Assembly: GCA_910586985.1 (NCBI GenBank)
Contig: CAJUKK010000005.1
Coordinates: 1-64,000 of the forward strand
DNA from: an uncultured Christensenellaceae bacterium
GTDB lineage: Bacteria > Bacillota > Clostridia > Christensenellales > Borkfalkiaceae
Direction: 5' to 3'
DNA: 64,000 nt
The notes under the pieces are model-generated. The model was not told where the DNA came from and made no database searches. It saw nothing but the letters and a program-made list of their open reading frames with translations. Both the position numbers and the translations under genes were made by a program. Shown here in pieces: positions 42,629-50,431 of the stretch (position 1 is the stretch's first letter; every line of letters starts with the position of its first letter).

Positions 42629-44347
42629 TTATGATTTGACACTCTCTAAAAGTTCTTCCACCGCTTTTTTTGCGTCCGCCAAGGCAAGTTCTGCATTTTT
42701 CTCGTCTTTTGCTTTAACCGAATAATAAATTTTGAGTTTCGGCTCTGTCCCCGAAGGTCTGACGCATATAAACGATCCGCCCGAAAGTTCGTAGTAGACG
42801 CAATTACACTTCGGAATATCGATATGCGTCTCGCTCCCGTCTTTCGCACGGCGGACGGACACGGAATAATCACGTACCGCCTCCACTTCGAACCCGCCGA
42901 AACGTTCAACCTTGACCGTCTTTAACGCATCGACGACGGCGTTCATCTCCTTCATGGCGTTGAGTCCCGAATACTCGATCGAAATGTTCTTATCGAGCAC
43001 GTAACCGTACTTGGCGTAGATTTCCTGTAATCTGCCGTAGACGGTTTTACCGACGTACGTATAGTAACAAACCATCTCGGCGCAGAGCATAGACGCAACA
43101 ACCGCGTCCTTATCACGCGCGTGCGTACCGCGCAGATACCCGCAAGACTCTTCAAAGCCGAACACATACGTATGTGATCCGTCTTTCTCCCACTGTTTAA
43201 TCTTTTCGCCGATAAATTTAAATCCAACGGGCGTTTCGAACAGAGCAACGCCGAAATCCTCGCAAATCGCCTTTGCCATGCCCGTCGTAACAAACGACTT
43301 AACGACGGCGGCGTTCGCGGGAAGAGTGCTCTCTTCTTTGAGCCTTGTTAAGATATAATCAAGCAACAGAATACCCACCTGATTGCCGGAAAGAGCGGTA
43401 AATTCGCCCTTCTCATCCTTAATGGCAACGCCAAGACGATCGGAATCGGGATCCGTCCCGAACACGACGTCCGCCTGAATTTTATTCGCAAGCGCGATGC
43501 CCATAGAAAGCGTCTCTTTATATTCGGGATTGGGCACTTTTACAGTTGAAAATTCGGTATCTTCCGTTGTTTGCTCTTCAACAACGGTAACGTTGATGCC
43601 GAGCCTTTTTAAAATACGCATAACGGGCACATACCCCGATCCGTGCACGGGCGTATAGACAAGTTTAAGATTTTTACCGCATGCCTCTACCGCTTTTTCC
43701 GATAATGTAAGTTTTGCAAGCGACGCTATGTAGGTATCGTCCACTTCTGCCGGAACATTATGAATAAGCGAGCTGTCCTCCTCTCCTTCCACCGAGAGGT
43801 AATCTGTGATCTCGGAAATAAATTTGACGACGACCGCCGTCGCCTCGGGCGACATTTGCGCGCCGTCCTCGCCGTAAACTTTGTAGCCGTTATACTGCTT
43901 GGGATTGTGCGATGCAGTTATCATAATTCCCGCAATCGTATTGAGATATCTGACCGCATACGAGAGCATGGGAACAGGATGCACTTCGTCAAAAAGGTAC
44001 GTCTTGATTCCGTTTTTTGCAAGCACGCCGGCCGCCGCTTTTGCAAACTCGCGACTGCCGCGGCGCGTATCAAAGGATATCACAACTCCGCGCGCCTGCT
44101 CTTCCTGAGTAAGCGTTTTTATGTACATGGATAATCCTTGCGTTGCGCGCTTGACCGTACGAACGTTCATCATATTCACTCCACAGCCGATAATGCCGCG
44201 CATACCCGCCGTACCGAATTCAAGTTCGCCGCCAAAACGGTATTCCTGCTCCTTTTTATCGCCCGCAATCGCTCTGAGCTCCGCACGCTCTTCTTGCGTT
44301 AAACGCGGATCGTTCAGCCATGCATTGTAAAGTTCACTATAGTTCAT
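42629..44347 (-). CDS. pgcA: Phosphoglucomutase/phosphomannomutase family protein
   Basis: The 572-residue alpha-D-phosphohexomutase has the catalytic serine Ser146 in ITASHNPKQYNGYK, the metal-binding DPDSDRLG loop near residue 300, the sugar-binding FGFEESCGYL and the phosphate-binding RPSGTEPKLK near the end. The length and GTAGMRGIIG N-terminus match PgcA-type phosphoglucomutases of Bacillota. It interconverts glucose 6-phosphate and glucose 1-phosphate and so could feed RfbA. AGGGAGG precedes the ATG. It probably follows the two membrane-protein genes in one operon, although a hairpin lies between. Confidence 0.93.
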   Translation of the reverse strand: MNYSELYNAWLNDPRLTQEERAELRAIAGDKKEQEYRFGGELEFGTAGMRGIIGCGVNMMNVRTVKRATQGLSMYIKTLTQEEQARGVVISFDTRRGSREFAKAAAGVLAKNGIKTYLFDEVHPVPMLSYAVRYLNTIAGIMITASHNPKQYNGYKVYGEDGAQMSPEATAVVVKFISEITDYLSVEGEEDSSLIHNVPAEVDDTYIASLAKLTLSEKAVEACGKNLKLVYTPVHGSGYVPVMRILKRLGINVTVVEEQTTEDTEFSTVKVPNPEYKETLSMGIALANKIQADVVFGTDPDSDRLGVAIKDEKGEFTALSGNQVGILLLDYILTRLKEESTLPANAAVVKSFVTTGMAKAICEDFGVALFETPVGFKFIGEKIKQWEKDGSHTYVFGFEESCGYLRGTHARDKDAVVASMLCAEMVCYYTYVGKTVYGRLQEIYAKYGYVLDKNISIEYSGLNAMKEMNAVVDALKTVKVERFGGFEVEAVRDYSVSVRRAKDGSETHIDIPKCNCVYYELSGGSFICVRPSGTEPKLKIYYSVKAKDEKNAELALADAKKAVEELLESVKS

Positions 44348-44367
44348 ATAACTTCCTCCCTATATTG

Positions 44368-44388
44368 AAAGCGCGCTACGCGCGCTTT
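44368..44388. other. Perfect GC-rich hairpin between operon genes
   Basis: AAAGCGCGC and GCGCGCTTT form a 9-bp stem with a TAC loop in the 52-bp gap between pgcA and the membrane protein gene. No T-tract follows on either strand, so it is more likely an mRNA-processing or stability element than a strong terminator. Confidence 0.5.
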
Positions 44389-44399
44389 GATTCCCTATC

Positions 44400-45350
44400 T
44401 TATTTCTGGATAATATCCTCATGGTCGTCGCCTTTGATCTGTTCGAACGAAATAAAGTACCGTTTGCCGGCGTCCTCATAATAATGCACGAACTGAATAG
44501 AAAGCAAAAGCATAAAGCTCATTGAAATAGTAAGCAATAACGCGCTTCCGATAGTAAAGACCGCACATATCACGTTTAAAATGACAATCAGATAAATAGC
44601 GACAAGAAAACTCGAAAAACGGCTCCCGAAATTTTTCCCGTGCGATACGCTTTCTTTAAGAGACGCGCAATTCCCCTTTCCGTTGATAACCGCCGGCATC
44701 CAAGAGGATGCAAGCGTAAGTTTTAGCGCCTGTAAACAGATGACCGCCGTCACTGTGAGCATAAGCGAAACCAACACCGAAAGGAATGCATGCCCCACTA
44801 AAAACGAAAGCACGTAAAAGAAGAAAAACCAGCTTACGAGCAAAGTCAACGCATCGTATAAAAACGCAAGCGGCACATAGATCACGGTGTAAAGAGCCGC
44901 TCTTCCGAATCCCGTAAAAAACGCCGAAGAAAATTTCGTCCGCGAATAGGTCTGCATTCTGTCGTTAAACGCGCAACCGACCGTAAACAACGCAAGTCCG
45001 TTGAAAAAGCGGGATAAAAGATAAATGACGATGAGTCCGATTACCGAACCGACAATCGACCCGATATGCGCTACAACGACTTCGAGCAAAGCTTTAAGCG
45101 CTTCCGTAAAAATACTTTGGAATCCCTGCAAATAAACGGAGTCACCCGAAGTAAGCGCACGGAAAAATTCGCTAATCAGCGAAAGAACCTGATCCATTTC
45201 CGTACTCGAAGTAATCACGCTTAGTCCGAGTTTGAGCGTTACGTAGCCGAGACTAAAAAATATAATCCCCGTAATAATCCGATAAAGCAACAACTTATAT
45301 ACGTTTACGAAGTTATCGATTAAAATATGAATCGCTGTCCTGAATCTCAT
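44400..45350 (-). CDS. Polytopic membrane protein of unknown function
   Basis: The 316-residue protein has about six transmembrane helices (IIFFSLGYVTLKLGL, IVGSVIGLIVIYLLS, LYTVIYVPLAFLYDALTLL, ALLLTISMSFMLLLS among them) and a charged cytoplasmic tail ending EQIKGDDHEDIIQK. I do not recognise a family. It resembles in general layout the membrane protein encoded next upstream, with which it shares an operon (16-bp gap), so the two may form a hetero-oligomer. GGAG precedes its ATG. Confidence 0.75.
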   Translation of the reverse strand: MRFRTAIHILIDNFVNVYKLLLYRIITGIIFFSLGYVTLKLGLSVITSSTEMDQVLSLISEFFRALTSGDSVYLQGFQSIFTEALKALLEVVVAHIGSIVGSVIGLIVIYLLSRFFNGLALFTVGCAFNDRMQTYSRTKFSSAFFTGFGRAALYTVIYVPLAFLYDALTLLVSWFFFFYVLSFLVGHAFLSVLVSLMLTVTAVICLQALKLTLASSWMPAVINGKGNCASLKESVSHGKNFGSRFSSFLVAIYLIVILNVICAVFTIGSALLLTISMSFMLLLSIQFVHYYEDAGKRYFISFEQIKGDDHEDIIQK

Positions 45351-45366
45351 ACAATATTCTCCAAAG

Positions 45367-46194
45367 TTATAGACGTTTGAAACTGCGAATCAAATCTTCG
45401 CGGTCGATCTTATCCGTTTCGAAATAAACCGTCTCCATACGAATGCAAAAATTAAGAAAAAGAAAAACAAATAGAACAAACGCAACAATCATAAACGGAA
45501 AATGAGGGAAAAAGATTGCAACAAGCGCGAGCGCTATCCAATACACGATAACGGACATCGCCATGGAAAGAATGATTCTGCCGCGCGCCTTTACAACGAG
45601 CTGGTACGAATACCGGAGCGCCTCATACGGACTAAACCCTGTGATCTGCAAACAAGGCAACCATAGATAAAAGACCGTTACAATGTATAGCAACACGCCG
45701 ATAAGCAAAATAAAGCATGCGACCCATACGAGATATATTCCAAGCATCGCTTTAATGATCGAACCGAACGCATAGCAAACCGCTGCTAGAACTACGCACC
45801 ATACCTCGTAAATAACGAGATATAAAACCGTGATCAAAAGTGAAGAAACGAAAATATTCGGAAGCTGACGAAATGCGCCTGAAATCGTACGTTTTCCGAT
45901 ACGCATATGTTTTTCGACAAGGGACAGCATAAGCGACGAAAAAAGCGCAACGCTGAGCACAAGTCCTACGCCGTACAGCGCGCCGAGAACAGAATCCGTA
46001 CGGATAAAACTGAACGTTCGGAAAATATGCAAGAACGAAACCGACGGCGCCCCCGTAAAAAAGCTCTCCAAAAATCCATGAATGCTTTTAAAATCCAGCG
46101 ATAGCGCAAAGAATATCCCCGGTATGATTGCATAAGCAAGCACATACCATATGTTTTTAAAGAGATATTTCCAGCTGCCGAACAAAATGCGCAT
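45367..46194 (-). CDS. Polytopic membrane protein of unknown function
   Basis: The 275-residue protein has about six transmembrane helices, starting with SWKYLFKNIWYVLAYAIIPG, and a short basic C-terminus (DREDLIRSFKRL). The pattern of paired helices with an LWLPCLQITGFSPYEALRYSYQL loop recalls DUF975-like or glycerophosphodiester-phosphodiesterase membrane domains, but the match is not specific. The ATG at 46194 has AGGAGGAAGT directly before it. It is the first gene of a possible four-gene operon with a second membrane protein, pgcA and a GNAT. Confidence 0.75.
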   Translation of the reverse strand: MRILFGSWKYLFKNIWYVLAYAIIPGIFFALSLDFKSIHGFLESFFTGAPSVSFLHIFRTFSFIRTDSVLGALYGVGLVLSVALFSSLMLSLVEKHMRIGKRTISGAFRQLPNIFVSSLLITVLYLVIYEVWCVVLAAVCYAFGSIIKAMLGIYLVWVACFILLIGVLLYIVTVFYLWLPCLQITGFSPYEALRYSYQLVVKARGRIILSMAMSVIVYWIALALVAIFFPHFPFMIVAFVLFVFLFLNFCIRMETVYFETDKIDREDLIRSFKRL

Positions 46195-46221
46195 ACTTCC
46201 TCCTACTTCCATCCACTATTA

Positions 46222-46250
46222 ATTATATACCAAAATTCCCGCCGTGTAAA
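46222..46250 (-). promoter_or_regulatory. Promoter of the membrane protein-pgcA operon
   Basis: On the minus strand TTTACA (46250-46245), 17 bp and TATAAT (46227-46222) lie about 28 bp before the ATG. Confidence 0.72.
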
Positions 46251-46366
46251 GGGATTTTATCAAAAAAAGAAAATTTCCGTTCGCTTACGCCCGCAACAAA
46301 TTATCCGACTTTCCGATCTCTTTATTTAGCGGTATAAAATTACAGGAATTTTCCCAAATTATTATT

Positions 46367-46465
46367 ATGAAAAGAATCATTCCGAATCCGCTTGAAAAAA
46401 CGCGGGAGGAGAGGGAAAGCTGTTTCCCCGAACAACGCACAAAGGAGGTAAAATCCAAATTATGA
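46367..46465 (+). CDS. Possible 32-residue leader peptide of spoVAC
   Basis: An ORF too short for routine gene finding encodes MKRIIPNPLEKTREERESCF and 12 further residues, ending KEVKSKL. Its TGA overlaps the spoVAC ATG (ATGA), and the spoVAC ribosome site AAAGGAGG lies within it. Its own ribosome site is poor, with AGGA about 20 bases upstream. It may be a real small sporulation protein, a translational coupler, or chance. No family is recognised. Confidence 0.35.
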   Translation: MKRIIPNPLEKTREERESCFPEQRTKEVKSKL

Positions 46466-46917
46466 CAGGACGTTCACGAGAAAATTATAATAAGAATTAC
46501 ATCCGCTATGTTAACTCTTTCGACCCGCCGACAAAACACTTTAAAACTTGTTTGCATGCGTTTATGGTCGGGGGATTTATCTGCGCAATCGGACAATTTT
46601 TCCGTTTTATGCTCGAATATGCAGGACTTTCGGGCGACGTGCTTGCAGGAACGGTCTCCGTCATCCTTATCTTCCTCGGTACGTTGCTAACGGGTCTTGG
46701 CGTTTACGACCGTATCGGACGGAACGCGGGCGCGGGCAGCATTGTTCCGATTACGGGATTTGCAAATTCCGTATGTTCCCCTGCCGTCGAATTTAAAACC
46801 GAAGGATACGTTTACGGCATGGCAGCTAAAATGTTTATCGTTGCAGGACCGATTATTGTATTCGGCGTGAGCGCGGGCGCAGCCGTCGGAATTATTTATT
46901 GGTTGATTGCCATTTGA
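46462..46917 (+). CDS. spoVAC: Stage V sporulation protein AC
   Basis: The 151-residue membrane protein matches SpoVAC: the soluble N-terminus NKNYIRYVNSFDPPTKHFK, the helix AFMVGGFICAIGQFFRF, then LTGLGVYDRIGRNAGAGSIVPITGFANSV. SpoVAC is a membrane part of the dipicolinic acid channel and acts as a mechanosensitive valve in spores. It shares fold and motifs with spoVAE at 12431, yet lies some 34 kb from spoVAD-spoVAE and on the other strand. A weak sigma-G-like element (GTATA, 18 bp, CAAATTA at 46355-46361) precedes it. AAAGGAGG supports the start. Confidence 0.94.
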   Translation: MTGRSRENYNKNYIRYVNSFDPPTKHFKTCLHAFMVGGFICAIGQFFRFMLEYAGLSGDVLAGTVSVILIFLGTLLTGLGVYDRIGRNAGAGSIVPITGFANSVCSPAVEFKTEGYVYGMAAKMFIVAGPIIVFGVSAGAAVGIIYWLIAI

Positions 46918-46977
46918 TTAAAACTGAAACGCACTCCGTCAGATTCTTGTAAAGAAAACGCACATAAAATAATTAGT

Positions 46978-47004
46978 AACCACGCGGCTACCGCGTGGTT
47001 TTTT
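46978..47004 (+). terminator. Terminator of spoVAC
   Basis: AACCACGCGG and CCGCGTGGTT around a CTA loop, followed by TTTT. The same hairpin, with a compensatory base-pair change, is at 15-35. Confidence 0.75.
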
Positions 47005-47009
47005 ACAAT

Positions 47010-47040
47010 CAAAAATCCCTTGCGGCATGCCGCAAGGGAT
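47010..47040 (-). terminator. Terminator of the lactaldehyde reductase gene
   Basis: The perfect palindrome ATCCCTTGCGG/CATG/CCGCAAGGGAT is followed on the minus strand by TTTTTGATTG, 24 bp after the stop codon. Confidence 0.78.
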
Positions 47041-47063
47041 AAGAACCCGCCGAAAATATCTCA

Positions 47064-48209
47064 TTAAAGCAATGAATTATAAAGCGAAACGATATCTTCG
47101 AGCGTAGGATCTTTGGGATTTCCGGGGCGGCACGCGTCCGCCATCGCGCTTTCTGCAAGGAAAAGAACGTCCTCTTTTTTTACGATATTTTTGAGATTCT
47201 GAGGAATACCGACGTCTTTGGAAAGCTGTCTGACCGCATCGCAAGCCGCCTTGCGATACTCCGTCTGCGTCATATTTTCCGTACCTTGCACACCCATTGC
47301 CTTAGCGATATCGCGATATTTTTCGCCCGTCGCCTCGGCATTATAAGCCATTACGGTAGGAAGAAGAATCGCATTCGCTACGCCGTGCGGCGTATCGTAC
47401 ACCGCGCCCAACGCATGCGCCATGGAATGCACGATCCCAAGACCGACGTTAGAGAATCCCATGCCTGCAATGTACTGTCCGAGCGCCATGCCCTCTCTTC
47501 CCTCTTTCTCATTCAAAACCGCGCCACGGAGAGATTTTGCGATAATTTCGATCGCCTTCAAATGGAACATATCCGTCATCTCCCACGCGCCCTTTGTGAT
47601 ATACCCCTCGATCGCATGCGTGAGCGCGTCCATACCGGTAGCGGCAGTCAATCCTTTGGGCATCGTACTCATCATATCGCTGTCAACGATCGCAACCACG
47701 GGAATATCGTGTACGTCTACACAGACAAATTTACGTTTTTTCTCGACGTCGGTTATAACATAGTTTATCGTAACCTCCGCAGCCGTGCCCGCCGTTGTCG
47801 GCACGGCAATAATGGGAACGCTCGGCTTTTTCGTAGGAGCAACGCCTTCCAGAGAACGGACGTCTTCAAACTCGGGGTTATTGATGATGATTCCGATCGC
47901 CTTAGCCGTATCCATAGAAGAACCGCCGCCGATTGCGATAATGTAATCAGCTCCGCTCTGCCTGTATGCGGATACGCCCGTCTGAACGTTTTCGATCGTA
48001 GGATTCGGCTTGATTTCACTGTAAAGCGCATACGGTAATCCCGCTTTTTCCAAAACGTTTAACACCTTTTGCGCCACGCCGAACTTAACGAGATCGGGAT
48101 CGGAACAGACAAACGCTTTGTTGAGCGCGCGGCGATTTACTTCGCCTACGATCTCGCAAATACTGCCTGCGCCATGATAGCTTGTTTCGTTTAAAATAAG
48201 TCTTGCCAT
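47064..48209 (-). CDS. fucO: Iron-containing alcohol dehydrogenase, lactaldehyde reductase
   Basis: The 381-residue group III alcohol dehydrogenase has GGGSSMDTAKAIG near residue 95 and AVPTTAGTAAEVT. The metal site is in HSMAHALGAVYDTPHGVANA. Its length and N-terminus (RLILNETSYHGAGSI) match FucO, which reduces L-lactaldehyde to 1,2-propanediol and regenerates NAD. L-lactaldehyde is a product of RhaD, encoded just across the MFS gene, which supports this assignment over butanol dehydrogenase. AGGAGG precedes the ATG. It is divergent from the MFS transporter. Confidence 0.87.
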   Translation of the reverse strand: MARLILNETSYHGAGSICEIVGEVNRRALNKAFVCSDPDLVKFGVAQKVLNVLEKAGLPYALYSEIKPNPTIENVQTGVSAYRQSGADYIIAIGGGSSMDTAKAIGIIINNPEFEDVRSLEGVAPTKKPSVPIIAVPTTAGTAAEVTINYVITDVEKKRKFVCVDVHDIPVVAIVDSDMMSTMPKGLTAATGMDALTHAIEGYITKGAWEMTDMFHLKAIEIIAKSLRGAVLNEKEGREGMALGQYIAGMGFSNVGLGIVHSMAHALGAVYDTPHGVANAILLPTVMAYNAEATGEKYRDIAKAMGVQGTENMTQTEYRKAACDAVRQLSKDVGIPQNLKNIVKKEDVLFLAESAMADACRPGNPKDPTLEDIVSLYNSLL

Positions 48210-48233
48210 TTTAAAAATTCCTCCTGAAATTTA

Positions 48234-48262
48234 TTGATTTTATCATACGGTTATGCTATAAT
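48234..48262 (+). promoter_or_regulatory. Promoter of the MFS transporter
   Basis: TTGATT (48234-48239), 17 bp and TATAAT (48257-48262) lie 38 bp before the GTG. The region is shared with the divergent fucO, so joint control by a rhamnose regulator is possible. Confidence 0.68.
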
Positions 48263-48300
48263 TCCCTCAATTCTTATCCAGCTAGAATACGAGGTTCGCC

Positions 48301-49512
48301 GTGATCGGACTTTTACTTGCCATTATATATCTCAGTTTCATCAGCTTAGGTCTGCCCGACTCGTTACTCGGCTCCGCATGGCCGATCATGCACGTTGAAT
48401 TCGGCGTACCCGTTTCGTATGCGGGGATCGTTTCGATGATCATAGCGGGCGGGACGATCGCGTCAAGCCTTTTTAGTGATTTTTTAACAAAAAAACTTGG
48501 TGCGGGACTTGTAACCGCCGTCAGCATTGCAATGACTGCCGTTGCACTCTTTGGATTTTCCGTGAGCACGCAGTTTTGGATGCTGATTGTTCTTGCCATA
48601 CCCTACGGACTCGGCGCAGGCGGCGTTGATGCCGCACTCAATAATTACGTAGCGCTCCACTATACGAGTAAGCACATGAGTTGGCTACACTGCATGTGGG
48701 GCGTCGGCGCGGCGATCAGTCCGTACGTAATGGGTTTTGCGCTTACCAAAGGTACGGGTTGGAACCAAGGATATTTTATCATTTCGATGATCCAGATCGG
48801 TCTTTCCGCAATTGTGTTTTGCAGTCTGCCGCTGTGGAAAAAGCGGGAAAGCCCTACGCGCGAGACTGATAAAGCAAAACCGCTGCCTTTTAAAAGTATT
48901 TTAAAAATCCGCGGCGCAGTCCCCTGTTTTATCGCATTTTTTGCATACAGCGCGCTTGAATCGACGACAATGCTCTGGGCGAGCAGCTACATGGTCGACT
49001 TCAATCAGATTTCCGCAGAAACCGCCGCAAGCTATGCGAGCATGTTTTTCATCGGAATCACCGTCGGACGCGCGCTCAATGGATTTCTCACAATTAAATT
49101 CAGCGACAGAACGCTCATACGCGCCGGACAGGCGATTATTCTCATTGGGCTTATCCTGATCTTTATTCCCTCCGTCGCACCCCTGACGTTTGTCGGATTC
49201 GTCACAGTCGGACTCGGTTGCGCGCCCGTCTATCCCTGTATCATTCATATGACTCCCTCCGTATTCGGCAAGGACAATTCGCAGGCGATGATCGGCGTGC
49301 AAATGGCGAGCGCGTATATCGGCACGTGTTTTATGCCGCCGCTCTTCGGACTGATTGCGGACGGCTTGAGCGTAAAGCTCCTGCCCGTGTTTCTCCTATT
49401 CTTCTTTCTTCTCATGCTTATCATGCACGAACTTGTCGTCAAAAAAACAAAAAAGAACCAACCGCTGTGCAATGCGGAGCATGAACAAGGAGAATGTAAA
49501 AAAGACGACTAA
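48301..49512 (+). CDS. MFS transporter, FucP-like sugar permease
   Basis: The 403-residue protein has 12 transmembrane helices. It begins GLLLAIIYLSFISLGLPDSL and has the DAALNNYVAL and WLHCMWGVGAAISPYVMG segments seen in fucose-permease-like MFS proteins. The central cytoplasmic loop (PLWKKRESPTRETDKAKP) separates two six-helix bundles. Placed between lactaldehyde reductase and the rhaBAD genes, it probably imports L-rhamnose or a rhamnoside by proton symport. The start is GTG at 48301 with CGAGG upstream. Confidence 0.82.
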   Translation: MIGLLLAIIYLSFISLGLPDSLLGSAWPIMHVEFGVPVSYAGIVSMIIAGGTIASSLFSDFLTKKLGAGLVTAVSIAMTAVALFGFSVSTQFWMLIVLAIPYGLGAGGVDAALNNYVALHYTSKHMSWLHCMWGVGAAISPYVMGFALTKGTGWNQGYFIISMIQIGLSAIVFCSLPLWKKRESPTRETDKAKPLPFKSILKIRGAVPCFIAFFAYSALESTTMLWASSYMVDFNQISAETAASYASMFFIGITVGRALNGFLTIKFSDRTLIRAGQAIILIGLILIFIPSVAPLTFVGFVTVGLGCAPVYPCIIHMTPSVFGKDNSQAMIGVQMASAYIGTCFMPPLFGLIADGLSVKLLPVFLLFFFLLMLIMHELVVKKTKKNQPLCNAEHEQGECKKDD

Positions 49513-49589
49513 TATAACTCAGCATATACTTTCGTATTTTATCCGCTATCGCAGCGAGAATTTACAAACTCAGCTATACTTTGGAACGT

Positions 49590-49618
49590 CTGCCCTATAA
49601 GAGCAGGCGCTTATTTTA
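49590..49618 (+). terminator. Possible terminator of the MFS gene
   Basis: CTGCCCT and AGAGCAG form a 7-bp stem with one G-U pair and a three-base loop, followed by GCGCTTATTTTAT. It is weak and runs to the rhaD stop codon. Confidence 0.35.
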
Positions 49619-50431
49619 TAAATTTAAAAAGTCCTTGCGGTAATTTACACCGAAAAACTCCGCAAGCTCTTTCATCTCGCTATCTTTTATCGTGTTTAAG
49701 CGGGGCAGATGTGCCGTCAGCATATATATTTGCGCCGCCTTTTCCACCGTCTCAACTAAGCCGAACGTCTCGTCCAGCGTCTTGCCCGAACCGTAAATGC
49801 CGTGCATACCCCATACGACAAGCCGAAACTCTTCCATTTTTTTTGCCGTTGCTTCCCCGATACTATTTGTACCGCATAGCATCCAGGGCAAAATGCCCAC
49901 GCCGTCGGGGAAAACAACAATACACTCCGTACACATTTCCCATAACGTATGCGTAAATTTTTTCTCGTCAAGTTCATGCACAAAATTCATCGCAAGCGTA
50001 TACGTCGGATGAGAATGCAATACGACTCTGTTTTCAGGATCGGCTTTCAGCCGCGCGATATGGCTCATCAGATGCGCGGGAAGCTCCGAAGTAAACTTTC
50101 CTCCGTCCTTATACCCCCAAAGCAATTCGGCGTCTAAGCCGTTTGCGGCGATGCGGAAAATCCCTGCGTTTGTTTCAGGATCCTCTTCCACATTTTTAAA
50201 ATATTTACCGGTACCCGTTACAAGAAAGTATTTCCCTGCGAGCGCTTTCGCATCGAATCCCAGCGGAATCGTACGAATTACCCCGTTCAGATCAAGGTAT
50301 TCCGCAACCTCTTCTTCCTTTAACAAATACGAAATGTTTCCGCCGTTTCTCTCATCCCAACCGAGACGATACATATTCGAAGTTGTCTTTACAAACGACC
50401 TTATAAAAGGTGCGTTAAGTACGTTCGCCAT
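49616..50431 (-). CDS. rhaD: Rhamnulose-1-phosphate aldolase
   Basis: The 271-residue class II aldolase cleaves L-rhamnulose 1-phosphate into dihydroxyacetone phosphate and L-lactaldehyde. It shows WDERNGGNISYLL, VTGTGKYFKNV, the zinc site VVLHSHPTYTLA near residue 140, and WGMHGIYGSGKTLDE with a further zinc His. The full length matches RhaD (about 270) rather than the shorter fuculose aldolase FucA. The ribosome site AAGGAG overlaps the end of rhaA, so it is the third gene of a rhaB-rhaA-rhaD operon. Confidence 0.95.
   Translation of the reverse strand: MANVLNAPFIRSFVKTTSNMYRLGWDERNGGNISYLLKEEEVAEYLDLNGVIRTIPLGFDAKALAGKYFLVTGTGKYFKNVEEDPETNAGIFRIAANGLDAELLWGYKDGGKFTSELPAHLMSHIARLKADPENRVVLHSHPTYTLAMNFVHELDEKKFTHTLWEMCTECIVVFPDGVGILPWMLCGTNSIGEATAKKMEEFRLVVWGMHGIYGSGKTLDETFGLVETVEKAAQIYMLTAHLPRLNTIKDSEMKELAEFFGVNYRKDFLNL

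Noticed and set aside
46332..46361. Sigma-G-like promoter (GTATA, 18 bp, CAAATTA) before spoVAC
   Set aside because: Both boxes deviate from the consensus and the region is AT-rich, so it is mentioned with spoVAC but not called as a feature.
47286..48038. A 250-codon plus-strand open frame opposite the lactaldehyde reductase gene
   Set aside because: Antisense shadow of a conserved gene, rich in His and Arg, with no domain visible.
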